Shown piece by piece: positions 27,643 through 37,926 of a DNA stretch of 64,000 nucleotides. The DNA comes from an uncultured Ruminococcus sp. (GTDB lineage: Bacteria; Bacillota; Clostridia; Oscillospirales; Ruminococcaceae). Where the stretch lies: assembly GCA_947624295.1 (NCBI GenBank), contig CANQJV010000003.1, forward strand, positions 1-64,000, written 5' to 3'. A program made the translations under genes and the position numbers. The notes under the pieces are model-generated. The model saw only the letters and a program-made list of their open reading frames with translations, was not told the origin of the DNA and ran no database searches. Within the stretch, counting starts at the first letter, position 1. Each line of letters starts with the position of its first letter.

Positions 27643-28653
27643 ATGAAAAACTCAACTCAGCTTATCAACTGGAACGGCACTGTCTGCGTGAAAATGAATG
27701 CAGGCAGTTATGAGGCTCTTGTCGCCTATGAAATCGGTGCAAATGTTATCCGTCTCAGAAACAACGCCGAGGGAATGGAATTTTTCCGCTGGAATCCCGA
27801 AAATACTGCTGATGATATAAGAAAATCAGCTGAAGTATGGGGTTTGCCGACTCTCTACCTCCCGAACAGATTTGCTGACGGTAAACTCAAAACAAGTGAT
27901 GCAGTTTACCAACTCCCCGTAAACGAAAAAGCTCCCTATAATAACCATATTCACGGCTTTTTGCACAAGAGATGCTTCGAACTCGTTGAACATAATGCCG
28001 ATGATAATTGTGCATGGGTGAAAGTACGCTATGAATACGACGAAAAAGACGAATTTTTCGAGTATCTCCCTGTTAAATTCGTTGCCGAATACACATTCAC
28101 GCTTTCTGAAAACGGTCTTGAACAGGATATAAAATTCACCAATCTTTCAGATAAAGTTATGCCCATATCGCTTGCATCGCACACAACTATAAATTCACCT
28201 TTTGTTGACGGCGCAAAAGAAGGCGATATAAGGCTTACTGTTCCGATTGGTAAAAAATGTGAACTTAATGAACGCTGTCTGCCTACTGAAAATCTCAAAG
28301 CTCTCACTATGTGGGATTTGGAATACAAAAACGGCACAAAATGCCCTGTTTTGCAGGTTGTTGACAATGATATGTATTTCGGCGAATATGCTGACCTCGA
28401 CGGCGAAAAATTCCACGGAATCATTGCGGAAGATACTGCAAGCGGTAAAAAACTCTGCTATGAAGTTTCAGACGAATATAAATTCTGGATTATCTGGAAT
28501 GACAGAGGTTTCAACCACTATTTCTGCCCTGAACCAATGACTGCTATGATTGACGCTCCGAATCTCTCGCTTACTCCCGATATTTCGGGCTATGTTGAAA
28601 TAAAACCAAATGATGTGTTCACTGCTCATCAGAAATTTTTCACAAAGGCTTGA
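27643..28653 (+). CDS. Aldose 1-epimerase family protein
   Basis: NNHIHGFLHKRCFEL, galactose mutarotase-like pattern ending with YFCPEPMTAMIDAPN. Confidence 0.85.
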   Translation: MKNSTQLINWNGTVCVKMNAGSYEALVAYEIGANVIRLRNNAEGMEFFRWNPENTADDIRKSAEVWGLPTLYLPNRFADGKLKTSDAVYQLPVNEKAPYNNHIHGFLHKRCFELVEHNADDNCAWVKVRYEYDEKDEFFEYLPVKFVAEYTFTLSENGLEQDIKFTNLSDKVMPISLASHTTINSPFVDGAKEGDIRLTVPIGKKCELNERCLPTENLKALTMWDLEYKNGTKCPVLQVVDNDMYFGEYADLDGEKFHGIIAEDTASGKKLCYEVSDEYKFWIIWNDRGFNHYFCPEPMTAMIDAPNLSLTPDISGYVEIKPNDVFTAHQKFFTKA

Positions 28654-28722
28654 TTTTATGAGACGAATATTTTTCGTCCCGCATATTCAACAGATTTAAT
28701 AAATCTAAGGGAGATTTTTTCA

Positions 28723-29217
28723 ATGAAATATACAGATTCAGGTCAGGCAATCGCTATGGCTATTATGAGAAGAAAAAATGCATCTGAGATACAAAAAAAT
28801 CTGATTAAAATTTACCTTGACGAAAAAAATGAAAAAGAACAGAATAAATTGCTGGGAATGATTGATACTATCAACGATTGCAAAACTTTCAAAAAAGCAA
28901 AATTATTTGACAAACTCGATGAGTATAAGCGTATTGTTCAAAAAATAAACAATTTCCCCGATGAGGATTTTTTCTGCGAAAAATCATATTATGAGGGTTG
29001 CTGTGACGGAATACGCCGGCTTATAGGACTTAACAAGGAACTCAGAGTTATGTCAAAAAAAATATTTATCATTTTCTTTACGGCAAATGCTGATATAGAA
29101 TTTGAAATTCACTCGGCTTTTTTAATAAACGAAAACAATACGGAAATTTTCGAATACAATGATTCTGTTGAACCTGAAAAAATTATTTTTCTGTTACATC
29201 AGATGCAGACAATATAA
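28723..29217 (+). CDS. Hypothetical protein, probably frameshifted (continues in another frame to 29420)
   Basis: ORF with RBS; coding-like frame continues after the stop in a different frame. Confidence 0.6.
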   Translation: MKYTDSGQAIAMAIMRRKNASEIQKNLIKIYLDEKNEKEQNKLLGMIDTINDCKTFKKAKLFDKLDEYKRIVQKINNFPDEDFFCEKSYYEGCCDGIRRLIGLNKELRVMSKKIFIIFFTANADIEFEIHSAFLINENNTEIFEYNDSVEPEKIIFLLHQMQTI

Positions 29218-29489
29218 TAAATCTTCTTCAGGAAAAAGATGACGAACACGAATATATCGTCGTTATCTCTTATAATTCGGAACATACCCATAATATCAAT
29301 GATGTGAAACTTATATCGGATTTATGTGAAGATAATTTCTATCTTCTCAATATCCACAAGGAAAATAAAATCATAAATACAAGCGAATATATCAAGAAAA
29401 TTATTAAGGAAATAAAATAATACTACGATTTGTTGAAATTGCACAAAAATTGACATAAAAATAATACACTGTTATTTTTTGCTAATCTC

Positions 29490-29518
29490 TTGTAATAAAA
29501 TGAAATATATGTTATAAT
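29490..29518 (+). promoter_or_regulatory. Cellobiose phosphorylase promoter
   Basis: TTGTAA-N17-TATAAT with TGT extended -10. Confidence 0.65.
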
Positions 29519-29579
29519 ATTATTAAGTTGTAGGAGCAATTCTGCATAAAAAACATAAACAAAAAGGAGAAAATTTATC

Positions 29580-32036
29580 ATGAAGTTCGGATTTTTTGAC
29601 GACGCTAAAAAGGAATATGTTATCAATTCCCCGAAAACGCCCTATCCGTGGATTAACTACCTCGGAACACAAGATTTCTTCTCGCTGATTTCCAATACAG
29701 CAGGCGGATACTCTTTCTATAAAGATGCCCGTCTCAGAAGAATCACCCGTTACCGCTATAACAATGTCCCCATTGATATGGGCGGACGCTATTTCTACAT
29801 CAACGAAAACGGTACTATCTGGAATCCCGGCTGGTCTCCCGTAAAAACAGAACTTGACTCTTATGAATGCCGTCACGGTATGGGCTATACTATCATCACC
29901 GGTAAAAAGAACGGTCTGAAAGCTGAAGTTACTTTCTTTGTACCGCAGAATTACGCCGGCGAAGTTCAGCAGGTTGTCCTCACTAACGAAAGTACAGAAG
30001 AAAAAACATTCTCTTTCTTCTCATTCGCTGAATGGTGCTTATGGGACGCTCAGGACGACTGCACCAATTTCCAGAGAAATTTCTCTACAGGCCGTGTTGA
30101 AGTCGTAGGCTCAACAATTTACCACAAAACTGAATACAGGGACAGACGTGACCATTTCGCTTTCTACACCGTGAACGACGAAATCGACGGCTACGATACT
30201 GACAGAGATTCATTTATCGGTCTTTATAACGGTTTCAATGACCCGCAGGCTGTCGTTGCAGGTAAAGCTAATAATTCTTTTGCTGACGGCTGGTCACCTG
30301 TTGCATCTCATTACAAGAAAATAACTCTTGCTCCGGGCGAAACTAAAACTCTCATATTCATTCTCGGCTACGTTGAAATGCCTGTTGACAAGAAATTTGA
30401 GGCTGACGGCGTTACTATCAACAAGGAAAAGGCTCTCGCAATGATTGAACAGTACAATACTCCCGAAAAAGTTGCTGACGGTCTTGCTGAACTCAAATCC
30501 ACTTGGGACAAGCTGCTCGGTATCATCAACGTCAATACTCCCGACGATAAAGTTGACCGTATGGTTAATATCTGGAATCAGTATCAGTGTATGGTTACTT
30601 TCAACCTCTCACGTTCTGCATCTTACTTTGAATCAGGTATAGGTCGTGGTATGGGATTCCGTGACTCAAATCAGGATATTCTCGGTTTCGTTCATCAGAT
30701 TCCCGACAGAGCAAGACAGCGTATTATCGACATTGCCTCCACTCAGCTTGAGGACGGCGGCTGTTACCACCAGTATCAGCCTCTCACTAAAAAAGGCAAT
30801 TCTGATATAGGCGGTGACTTCTCCGATGACCCGCTGTGGATGATACTTTCAGTTTCAGCTTATATCAAGGAAACAGGCGACTGGTCAATCCTCGATGAAA
30901 TGGTTCCTTATGATAACGATGAGTCAAAAGCTAAACCTATGCTTGACCACCTCAAAGTTTCATTCTATAAAATTGTAAACAATCTTGGTCCTCATAATCT
31001 CCCTCTCGCAATGCGTGCTGACTGGAATGACTGTATCAACCTCTCATGCTATTCAGATACACCCGGCGAAAGTTTCCAGACTTACACCAACCCGAAATTT
31101 GCTGCTGAAGGCGGTTACTCAAAAGTCGCTGAATCTGTAATGGTTGCAACACTCTTTACATATACAGGTCCTAATTACGTTGCTATCCTGAAACACCTCG
31201 GCAAAGACGATGAAGCTGCTGCTGCTCAGGCTGAAATCGATAAGATGAAGAAAAATGTTATGCAGTACGCTTTCGACGGTGACTGGTTTATCCGTGCTTA
31301 CGATTCAGAGGGCAACAAAATGGGCTCCAAAGAATGCGAGGAAGGCAAAATCTTCATCGAACCACAAGGTTTCGCTGTTATGTCCGAAATCGGTAAAGAT
31401 GAGGGGGCTGACATCAAAACTCTCAACTCTATCGACAAGTACCTCAATACAAAGTACGGTCTTGTTCTCAATAACCCTGCTTTCACAAAGTACTATATCC
31501 AGTACGGCGAAATTTCCACATATCCCGGCGGTTACAAGGAAAATGCAGGTATCTTTACTCACAATAACGCATGGATTATCTGCGCCGAAGCATATGCAGG
31601 CCGTGGCGATAAGGCTTTCGAGTACTACTCAAAAATTGCGCCTGCTTTCAATGAGGAAATTTCCGACCTCCACAAAACTGAACCATATGTATATGGTCAG
31701 ATGATTGCCGGCAAAGACGCAAGCAGATTCGGTGAGGGCAAAAACTCATGGCTTACAGGTACTGCTGCTTGGAATATGGTTGCTATTTCGCAGTATATCC
31801 TCGGACTTTCAGCTGACTGGAACGGTCTTAAGGTTGATCCGTCTATCCCGTCTGCATGGGACGGCTTTACAGCATCAAGAAAATTCCGTGGTGCTGAATA
31901 CAACATCACTGTCAAGAATCCTGACCACGTATGCAAGGGTGTCAAGTCAATGACTGTTGACGGAAAAGCTGTTGACGGTAACATTATCCCCGTTCATGCT
32001 GACGGTGTTCACACTGTTGAAGTTGTAATGGGCTGA
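29580..32036 (+). CDS. GH94 cellobiose phosphorylase
   Basis: 818 aa, no signal peptide; [52 protein letters not shown]. Confidence 0.92.
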   Translation: MKFGFFDDAKKEYVINSPKTPYPWINYLGTQDFFSLISNTAGGYSFYKDARLRRITRYRYNNVPIDMGGRYFYINENGTIWNPGWSPVKTELDSYECRHGMGYTIITGKKNGLKAEVTFFVPQNYAGEVQQVVLTNESTEEKTFSFFSFAEWCLWDAQDDCTNFQRNFSTGRVEVVGSTIYHKTEYRDRRDHFAFYTVNDEIDGYDTDRDSFIGLYNGFNDPQAVVAGKANNSFADGWSPVASHYKKITLAPGETKTLIFILGYVEMPVDKKFEADGVTINKEKALAMIEQYNTPEKVADGLAELKSTWDKLLGIINVNTPDDKVDRMVNIWNQYQCMVTFNLSRSASYFESGIGRGMGFRDSNQDILGFVHQIPDRARQRIIDIASTQLEDGGCYHQYQPLTKKGNSDIGGDFSDDPLWMILSVSAYIKETGDWSILDEMVPYDNDESKAKPMLDHLKVSFYKIVNNLGPHNLPLAMRADWNDCINLSCYSDTPGESFQTYTNPKFAAEGGYSKVAESVMVATLFTYTGPNYVAILKHLGKDDEAAAAQAEIDKMKKNVMQYAFDGDWFIRAYDSEGNKMGSKECEEGKIFIEPQGFAVMSEIGKDEGADIKTLNSIDKYLNTKYGLVLNNPAFTKYYIQYGEISTYPGGYKENAGIFTHNNAWIICAEAYAGRGDKAFEYYSKIAPAFNEEISDLHKTEPYVYGQMIAGKDASRFGEGKNSWLTGTAAWNMVAISQYILGLSADWNGLKVDPSIPSAWDGFTASRKFRGAEYNITVKNPDHVCKGVKSMTVDGKAVDGNIIPVHADGVHTVEVVMG

Positions 32037-32048
32037 TTAAAAAATAAC

Positions 32049-32084
32049 AAAAGCTGTTTCACTTTCGGGTGAGACAGCTTTTTA
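32049..32084 (+). terminator. Terminator of cellobiose phosphorylase gene
   Basis: AAAGCTGTTTCAC-TTTCG-GGTGAGACAGCTTTTT. Confidence 0.85.
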
Positions 32085-32136
32085 TTATAATAATAAACAA
32101 AAAAGTCAGTCCCTAAGAACTGACCTTTATGTATGT

Positions 32137-32490
32137 TTATTGCAATGAGCTGAGTGCATCAGAACCTAAAATTGCACTTCCTGTTACAATGATAAATACA
32201 GCAGGTGCTATACTTACAAGACTGCACACAAGACCAGCTATGCCCATGCCTTTACCTCTTTTTTGGCTCTTTATTCCTACTATACCGAGAATTATACCGA
32301 TTACAGCAAGAGGAATTGAGATATAGTAGAAACAACAGCTTGTCAACAGTGCGACAATTCCAAGAACAAGAGAGGCAATAGCACAACCGCTTACAGGCTG
32401 TTGACCATTATTGTTATTCATGTCTATCTGTCCATTCATAATAATATACTCCTTTTTTAATTTTACGTTGCAACAGATACATTGTATCAA
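32137..32490 (-). CDS. DUF4190-type small membrane protein
   Basis: GCAIASLVLGIVALLTSCCFYYISIPLAVIGIILGIVGI...GKGMGIAGLVCSLVS; the MNGQIDMNN start is also plausible. Confidence 0.75.
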   Translation of the reverse strand: MIQCICCNVKLKKEYIIMNGQIDMNNNNGQQPVSGCAIASLVLGIVALLTSCCFYYISIPLAVIGIILGIVGIKSQKRGKGMGIAGLVCSLVSIAPAVFIIVTGSAILGSDALSSLQ

Positions 32491-32506
32491 ATAAAAGAAA
32501 GAATTT

Positions 32507-32608
32507 TGTGAAAATTTGTCGAAATTTTAATGAAACTTATGTGAAAGTTATGTGAAAATTACATATCACACAAAAAGACGGATTTTTTTGCAATCCGCCT
32601 TTTATTTG
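32507..32608. repeat. Copy A of ~100-bp intergenic duplication including a terminator
   Basis: ATGAAACTTATGTGAAAGTTATGTGAAAA...AAAAAGACGGATTTTTTTGCAATCCGCCTTTTATTT, matches 33350-33450. Confidence 0.7.
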
Positions 32609-32610
32609 AG

Positions 32611-33294
32611 TTATAAATTTAACAATTGCTTTTTCTTTTCGTCAAATTCTTCTTGTGTAATAATTCCGCTGTCAAGCATTTCTTTTAATTTTACAATTTT
32701 AGAAAGTTCATCATCTGTATTATTTCCGGTATTCTGTTTGTTGATTTTTTCAGGAATCTGAAAGGCTTTTATTGCCTCTAAAGTTTTATTCAGAAATTCC
32801 TCTGCATTCTGAACGCATATAAAACGTATCACGCCTGAAGCAGAACGGATTTCAAGTGTATTTCCGCCTAACAGTTTATCAAGGAATCTGTTTTCTATTG
32901 AAATATTGTCCACTTTTTCAATAGGAAGTTTAAGCATTTTATTAGAAAAGAAATATTTTCTGTTTCCCTCTATGCCGTCACTTGTCAAACTCAAAGAGCA
33001 ACGCTTTACAATACCTATCCATGCCAATCTCCAAAGTATCATAAGAACAGCTAAACCTGCCGGAATCAAACATAATGGTGCACCGCCACCATCATTAAAT
33101 AGAATCTTTCCAGAATTCGAACTATAATAATAAAGCAATTCAAATTCAAATATGTTTAGCACTCTTCCAGCATAGTCAGTATGTACAGGTATAAAGCAAA
33201 TTGCAAAAATTGCAAGCAATACAGCTACTGTAATTATAAATGCTTTTGTTCTTTTTGTTTTAATTTCAGCCTTGCACACAATATTATTTTCCAT
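32611..33294 (-). CDS. Membrane protein with PH-like domain and C-terminal SHOCT motif
   Basis: Two TMs; C-terminal LSKIVKLKEMLDSGIITQEEFDEKKKQLLNL is a SHOCT motif; ATG with AGGAG RBS at 33294. Confidence 0.75.
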   Translation of the reverse strand: MENNIVCKAEIKTKRTKAFIITVAVLLAIFAICFIPVHTDYAGRVLNIFEFELLYYYSSNSGKILFNDGGGAPLCLIPAGLAVLMILWRLAWIGIVKRCSLSLTSDGIEGNRKYFFSNKMLKLPIEKVDNISIENRFLDKLLGGNTLEIRSASGVIRFICVQNAEEFLNKTLEAIKAFQIPEKINKQNTGNNTDDELSKIVKLKEMLDSGIITQEEFDEKKKQLLNL

Positions 33295-33330
33295 TTTTAA
33301 TTCTCCTTTTACCGTTTTCCTCATTTTATC

Positions 33331-33347
33331 AAAAAAAAAAAAAAAAA
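33331..33347. repeat. A17/T17 homopolymer upstream of the PH/SHOCT gene
   Basis: 17 consecutive A (plus strand) in the 5' region of the gene. Confidence 0.85.
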
Positions 33348-33349
33348 CT

Positions 33350-33450
33350 CGTGAAAATTTGGTAAAAGTTTAATGAAATCTATGTGAAAGTTATGTGAAA
33401 ACAGCATATTACAAAAAAAGACGGATTTTTGCAATCCGCCTTTTTAATTT
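33350..33450. repeat. Copy B of ~100-bp intergenic duplication including a terminator
   Basis: ATGAAATCTATGTGAAAGTTATGTGAAAA...AAAAAAAGACGGATTTTTGCAATCCGCCTTTTT. Confidence 0.7.
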
Positions 33451-34351
33451 ATTTCAGGGATATTTTTTCGCCGTCCTTGCTTATGACAGTATTCACAAAA
33501 ATCTTCTTCACACTATCCGCATATTCGTCAGGATTCACAAGTGCAGGGCTGTAATGCGTAAGCCATAAGATTCCCGAACCCGATTTTTCAGCGATTTCAG
33601 CACTCTGCGAAAATACCATATGACCCTTTTCAGCCATTTTCTCCTTATATTCGTCATCGCCGTACATTCCCTCGCTTATCAGCAAATCAGAATTTCCCGC
33701 AAAATCAATCATTTCATCAAAATATCTGCTGTCCGTCATATATGTTACTTTTATCGGCTTACGCTGTTCATCTGTAACCATTTCCTGCGTGTACTCCCTG
33801 CCGTCTATGGTGACTGATTTCCCTGAATGCAGTTCTTTCCAGTACTTCACATCTATTCCGAGTGATTTTGCTTTCTGCGGATTGAACACGGGTTTTCTGT
33901 TGAGTACAAACGAATATCCCAAACAGTCAACGCCGTGTTTCATAGGCATTGACGAAATTGTCATTTCGTTCCATGAAAATTCAGATATACGGTCAACAGG
34001 CAACTCGTTTATTTCAAGCGGAAACGGCAATACAGGGCATATGCAGAACAAATGTCTTATTATATCTTTTATACCCGTATGACCGTAAATTTTCAGAACA
34101 TCTGTTTTACCGCAGTTTCCCAGTGACAGCAGAAGTCCCGCAAGCCCTGAAATATGGTCAGCGTGAACGTGCGTTATAAGCAGTGTATCAAGGTGACTGA
34201 GTTTTATTCCGTGCTTGTTTATTGCTATCTGAGTGCCCTCTCCGCAATCAACAAGGCACGCTTTACCGTTGTATTCGAGCCACATACTTGTCAGCCAGCG
34301 GTCAGGTAAGGGCAGCATTCCGCCTGTTCCTATAAGTGTTACATCTACCAA
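33449..34351 (-). CDS. rnz: Ribonuclease Z (tRNA 3' endonuclease)
   Basis: GTGGMLPLPDR, LITHVHADHISGL, MKHGVDCLGYSF; metallo-beta-lactamase fold. Confidence 0.9.
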   Translation of the reverse strand: MVDVTLIGTGGMLPLPDRWLTSMWLEYNGKACLVDCGEGTQIAINKHGIKLSHLDTLLITHVHADHISGLAGLLLSLGNCGKTDVLKIYGHTGIKDIIRHLFCICPVLPFPLEINELPVDRISEFSWNEMTISSMPMKHGVDCLGYSFVLNRKPVFNPQKAKSLGIDVKYWKELHSGKSVTIDGREYTQEMVTDEQRKPIKVTYMTDSRYFDEMIDFAGNSDLLISEGMYGDDEYKEKMAEKGHMVFSQSAEIAEKSGSGILWLTHYSPALVNPDEYADSVKKIFVNTVISKDGEKISLK

Positions 34352-34384
34352 TTATATCACTCCTTTTATTTTATTTCACTTTAC

Positions 34385-34413
34385 ATTATACCACAACATC
34401 TATGCAATGTCAA
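34385..34413 (-). promoter_or_regulatory. rnz promoter
   Basis: TTGACA-N17-TATAAT. Confidence 0.7.
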
Positions 34414-34475
34414 CAACTTTTTGCCCATTTACAGGCGTTGCAACTATCAAGCGACAAATTGCCAAGCCGGATTGA

Positions 34476-34504
34476 TTGACTGCAACTGCCTTTTATGATA
34501 TACT
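34476..34504 (+). promoter_or_regulatory. Promoter of HTH membrane protein gene
   Basis: TTGACT-N17-TATACT with TGA extended -10. Confidence 0.6.
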
Positions 34505-34535
34505 GAAATTACACTAAAAAATGGAGGTAATTATT

Positions 34536-35531
34536 ATGATTCTCGCAGACAAAATTATTGACTTAAGGAAAAAAGAAGGCTTATCGCAAGAAGAACTCGC
34601 TGAAAAGTTAGGGGTAAGCAGGCAGTCGGTATCAAAATGGGAAATGGCTCAATCAACTCCCGATTTGAACCGCATACTTAAAATGTCAGAAATTTTCGGT
34701 GTTACAACTGATTATCTGCTTAAAGATAACATTGACCTGCAAAAACCTGAATTGACGGAAAATATTGCTTTTGAGGGCGTACAGACCGAAACAGTCCCAC
34801 CTCTTACAAACGTCTCAATAAAAGAGGCGAACGACTTTTTAAGCAGTAATCAGAAACACGCTTTTCTTGTTGCGCTGGGAGTAGCACTCTGTATTGTTTC
34901 GGTGATTCCGACAATCTGCCTTGACGTTTTCAGTCCTGAACTTACGGATTTAAGCGCAGTGTTTATGTTTCTGATTATCGCTGCTGCTGTCGGAATACTC
35001 ATCTTTTCGAGAATGTCCATGAAAAAATTTGACTATTTGTCCAAAAATTGCCTTGATACAGAATACGGTATTGACGGAATGGTCAAAGAAAAGAAAAATC
35101 AATATCAGCCCAAACACACATTGATGATTGCAATCGGCGTAATACTCTGTATTCTATCAGTTGTCCCTGCAATGGTCTTTTCCACGCTATTTAGTAACAC
35201 ATTTACTGACAGAATTGGTCCCGCATTTCTTTTTATATTTGTTGCAATTGGTGTATTTATGATAGTAAGCACTAACATAACAAATTCAGGATTCAACATT
35301 CTTTTAGAAGAAGAAATATACAGCCGTGACAGAAAAATGCGGTTGCAGGACAAATATGTGAAAGATATTTCAATAGTATACTGGCTTATTGTTACAGCAG
35401 TATTTTTGGGATACAGTTTAATAACTGCCGATTGGGGAAGAAGTTGGATTATATGGCCTGTTTCAGCGATATTATTCCCTGTAGTCATTACAATTGCAGA
35501 GGCAATCCGCAAAAATAATAATAATAAATAA
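34536..35531 (+). CDS. XRE-family HTH protein with C-terminal membrane domain
   Basis: [44 protein letters not shown] followed by multiple TMs. Confidence 0.88.
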   Translation: MILADKIIDLRKKEGLSQEELAEKLGVSRQSVSKWEMAQSTPDLNRILKMSEIFGVTTDYLLKDNIDLQKPELTENIAFEGVQTETVPPLTNVSIKEANDFLSSNQKHAFLVALGVALCIVSVIPTICLDVFSPELTDLSAVFMFLIIAAAVGILIFSRMSMKKFDYLSKNCLDTEYGIDGMVKEKKNQYQPKHTLMIAIGVILCILSVVPAMVFSTLFSNTFTDRIGPAFLFIFVAIGVFMIVSTNITNSGFNILLEEEIYSRDRKMRLQDKYVKDISIVYWLIVTAVFLGYSLITADWGRSWIIWPVSAILFPVVITIAEAIRKNNNNK

Positions 35532-35532
35532 C

Positions 35533-35568
35533 AAAAAGGTTCAGGAAATATTCCTGAACCTCTTTTTA
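35533..35568. terminator. Bidirectional terminator
   Basis: AAAAAGGTTCAGGAA-TAT-TCCTGAACCTCTTTTT. Confidence 0.85.
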
Positions 35569-35958
35569 TACCGGTGCAATCGCAGGTATGAAATTCCTCA
35601 CAATGAAATACACGAAAAACAATGCAAGTATAGTCCACCATATCCACGCTTTTCTTGTAAGAATTTTTACTTTTTTGCCGAAAATATCGAACACAAGTTC
35701 TATGTAGAATCCGCAAAGAACAACCGCTAAAAACGGTATGGAAATATTATTCCTTACAGCAAGCAGAAAATGCCCGTGCAACATAGCGTTCACACTTCTT
35801 GTATTACCGCATCCCGGGCACCATAAGCCTGTAAGTGTATGGAATGTACAACTGCCGAGAAAACGTGACAGGCTCATTATAAAATCCCTGAAAACAAACA
35901 CAAGTATAACAATAATCGGGGCAGATACTGCAATGATTATCTTCTGATTCTTTGTCAT
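35566..35958 (-). CDS. DUF2752-type membrane protein
   Basis: TFHTLTGLWCPGCGNTRSVNAMLHG motif. Confidence 0.85.
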   Translation of the reverse strand: MTKNQKIIIAVSAPIIVILVFVFRDFIMSLSRFLGSCTFHTLTGLWCPGCGNTRSVNAMLHGHFLLAVRNNISIPFLAVVLCGFYIELVFDIFGKKVKILTRKAWIWWTILALFFVYFIVRNFIPAIAPV

Positions 35959-35961
35959 TAG

Positions 35962-36507
35962 TTAAAAATCTTCAAAACTTTCAAGAAATTCAGGTGATGC
36001 CATAATGCCTGCTGCAACGAGTATCCACAAAAGCAAGCATACAACGCCGAATACAAGACCGATTATGCTTGTAACTATACCACCTGTTGCAAGACCTGAT
36101 TTTGCTTTTTTATTTGCCATAATGCCAAGAATAAGACCAACTATTGCAGGCAAGAGGTTAAGTGGGAGAAATGCCGCAAATAAGTTACAGCAACAACCGC
36201 CGACAATTGAAAGAATACCAATAACGAGTGATGCAATTGCAAGACCCTGACCCGGTTGAGGCTGATTGGGATTCTGGTTCATATTGGGATTCATATTCGG
36301 GTTAGGATTATAACCGCCCATATTGCCCATATTCGGATTGTTAAACGGTTGCTGAATCGGCGGATTAGGCTGTTGCTGAACAGGCTGTTCGGGAATACCG
36401 CCGAAATTCTGCTGTACATTTGATTCGCCCTGATTACCTGTATCCTGCGGTTCAGGTTCTTTTGTAAGATTTACTCCGCCATTGTTTTCGTTGTTGAAAT
36501 CATCCAT
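35962..36507 (-). CDS. DUF4190-type protein with Q/N/P-rich N-terminal tail
   Basis: MDDFNNENNGGVNLTKEPEPQDT..., NPNMNPNMNQNPNQPQPGQGLAIASLVIGILSIVGGCCCN. Confidence 0.75.
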   Translation of the reverse strand: MDDFNNENNGGVNLTKEPEPQDTGNQGESNVQQNFGGIPEQPVQQQPNPPIQQPFNNPNMGNMGGYNPNPNMNPNMNQNPNQPQPGQGLAIASLVIGILSIVGGCCCNLFAAFLPLNLLPAIVGLILGIMANKKAKSGLATGGIVTSIIGLVFGVVCLLLWILVAAGIMASPEFLESFEDF

Positions 36508-36535
36508 AATAAATACTCCTCTTTACTCCTTTTAT

Positions 36536-37111
36536 TTACATAAACATGAACAGGCATACAGATTCCATAGCTTCCTCAAGCATATCCGCAAAATTATCTC
36601 GCATAGCACCGCCGATAATAGCCCATATAACAGTACCGACGAAACCTACAGCACCTGTAACTATTCCTGCAATAGCCATTCCTGCACCGTTCATATTTTT
36701 AACTCTGCTTATAACACCGCAAACTATAGCCGCAATACCGCATATAATACCCACGGGTATACAGCAACAGAAACCGATAATTGAAACGATACCGCACACA
36801 AGTGATGCAATTGCAAGACCGGGAGCTTCTCCGAAATCCTGCTGTCCTCCGCCCTGTTGTGTGTTAAATCCTCCCATACTGCCCGTATTCTGAAACGGCT
36901 GATTCTGTTCGGAAATACCGCCGAAATTCTGCTGTCCTCTGAAGTCCATACCCTGCTGTACGTTTGATTCGCCCTGATTGCTTGACTTCTGGATTTGGCT
37001 GACATTCATACCTTGTTGTGCAACTCGTTCGCCTTGACTGTCTGTATCCTGTGGTTCAGGTTCTTTTGTAAGATTCACACCACCATTGTTTCCGTTGTTG
37101 AAATCGTCCAT
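36536..37111 (-). CDS. DUF4190-type protein with Q/N/G-rich N-terminal tail (paralogue of preceding)
   Basis: MDDFNNGNNGGVNLTKEPEPQDT...APGLAIASLVCGIVSIIGFCCCIPVGIICGI. Confidence 0.75.
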   Translation of the reverse strand: MDDFNNGNNGGVNLTKEPEPQDTDSQGERVAQQGMNVSQIQKSSNQGESNVQQGMDFRGQQNFGGISEQNQPFQNTGSMGGFNTQQGGGQQDFGEAPGLAIASLVCGIVSIIGFCCCIPVGIICGIAAIVCGVISRVKNMNGAGMAIAGIVTGAVGFVGTVIWAIIGGAMRDNFADMLEEAMESVCLFMFM

Positions 37112-37143
37112 ATCAATAATCCTCCATATAAATTTACAAGTTT

Positions 37144-37172
37144 ATTATATCACAAACTTTTCATAATGTCAA
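37144..37172 (-). promoter_or_regulatory. Promoter of DUF4190/DUF2752 operon
   Basis: TTGACA-N17-TATAAT with TGA extended -10. Confidence 0.65.
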
Positions 37173-37234
37173 CAAAATTTTAACAATTTCGTCATATTTA
37201 ACAGTTAATTTTATTTTTTACAAAATTTATAGGA

Positions 37235-37924
37235 TTATTCAACAGTAATACTGCCCTCCCGGAGATTATCGAACGTATATTTCTGTAAAGCCTTATCCCC
37301 TGATTTATTCATAAAAGCATCTGTATCCATGTAGTAAAATCCTATAGGATAAACTGTACCGCTTTCGGCATCGTCCGGAATTTTCAGCTGAAATGTCACA
37401 ATAGCTCCGTCCATACCGTAATTATCAGTGAACATTTCCGCAATAAACAGACAGCCGAGATTTTTTGAAGTGAGTTCTTCCGGTATATTTACAGTCCACT
37501 CCGTAACATTTATACCCGACGCAAATTCCGATGCTTCGCCCTTTGTGTAGTCAACAAGACCGTCATTTGAATCACCTAATTCAAGCATTTTAGGCTTGAG
37601 TACATCGGGGTAAGTTATATGCAATCCGCAAAAACTCCAGTTTTTCTCAGCGTTCTCCACATAAACTGTAACGTCTGCATATTCTCCTGCTTTTGCGGTA
37701 GTTTCGCCGATATACACACGGGGACCGTCCTCAGCGGCAACTACTTCTGTACCGTCGTTCTGCGATTCTTCGCCTTTTGGTATAGCAGTCACGACTTCAT
37801 TCGGGAAAGTTCTCTGCGGTTCTCCCTCAGGTGTACTGCTGTTATTTTTATCTCCGCACGCTGTCAGTGACATAAGTACACTGACAGCAAGCAGAACAGA
37901 TGTTAATTTTTTTAACCTGCGCAT
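37235..37924 (-). CDS. Lipoprotein with a single cohesin-like domain
   Basis: Lipobox LTAC; RVYIGETTAKAGEYADVTVYVENA...SFCGLHITYPDVLKP...GAIVTFQLKIPDDAESGTVYPIGFYYMD...LREGSITVE; ATG 2 nt after clpE stop. Confidence 0.7.
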   Translation of the reverse strand: MRRLKKLTSVLLAVSVLMSLTACGDKNNSSTPEGEPQRTFPNEVVTAIPKGEESQNDGTEVVAAEDGPRVYIGETTAKAGEYADVTVYVENAEKNWSFCGLHITYPDVLKPKMLELGDSNDGLVDYTKGEASEFASGINVTEWTVNIPEELTSKNLGCLFIAEMFTDNYGMDGAIVTFQLKIPDDAESGTVYPIGFYYMDTDAFMNKSGDKALQKYTFDNLREGSITVE

Positions 37925-37926
37925 TT

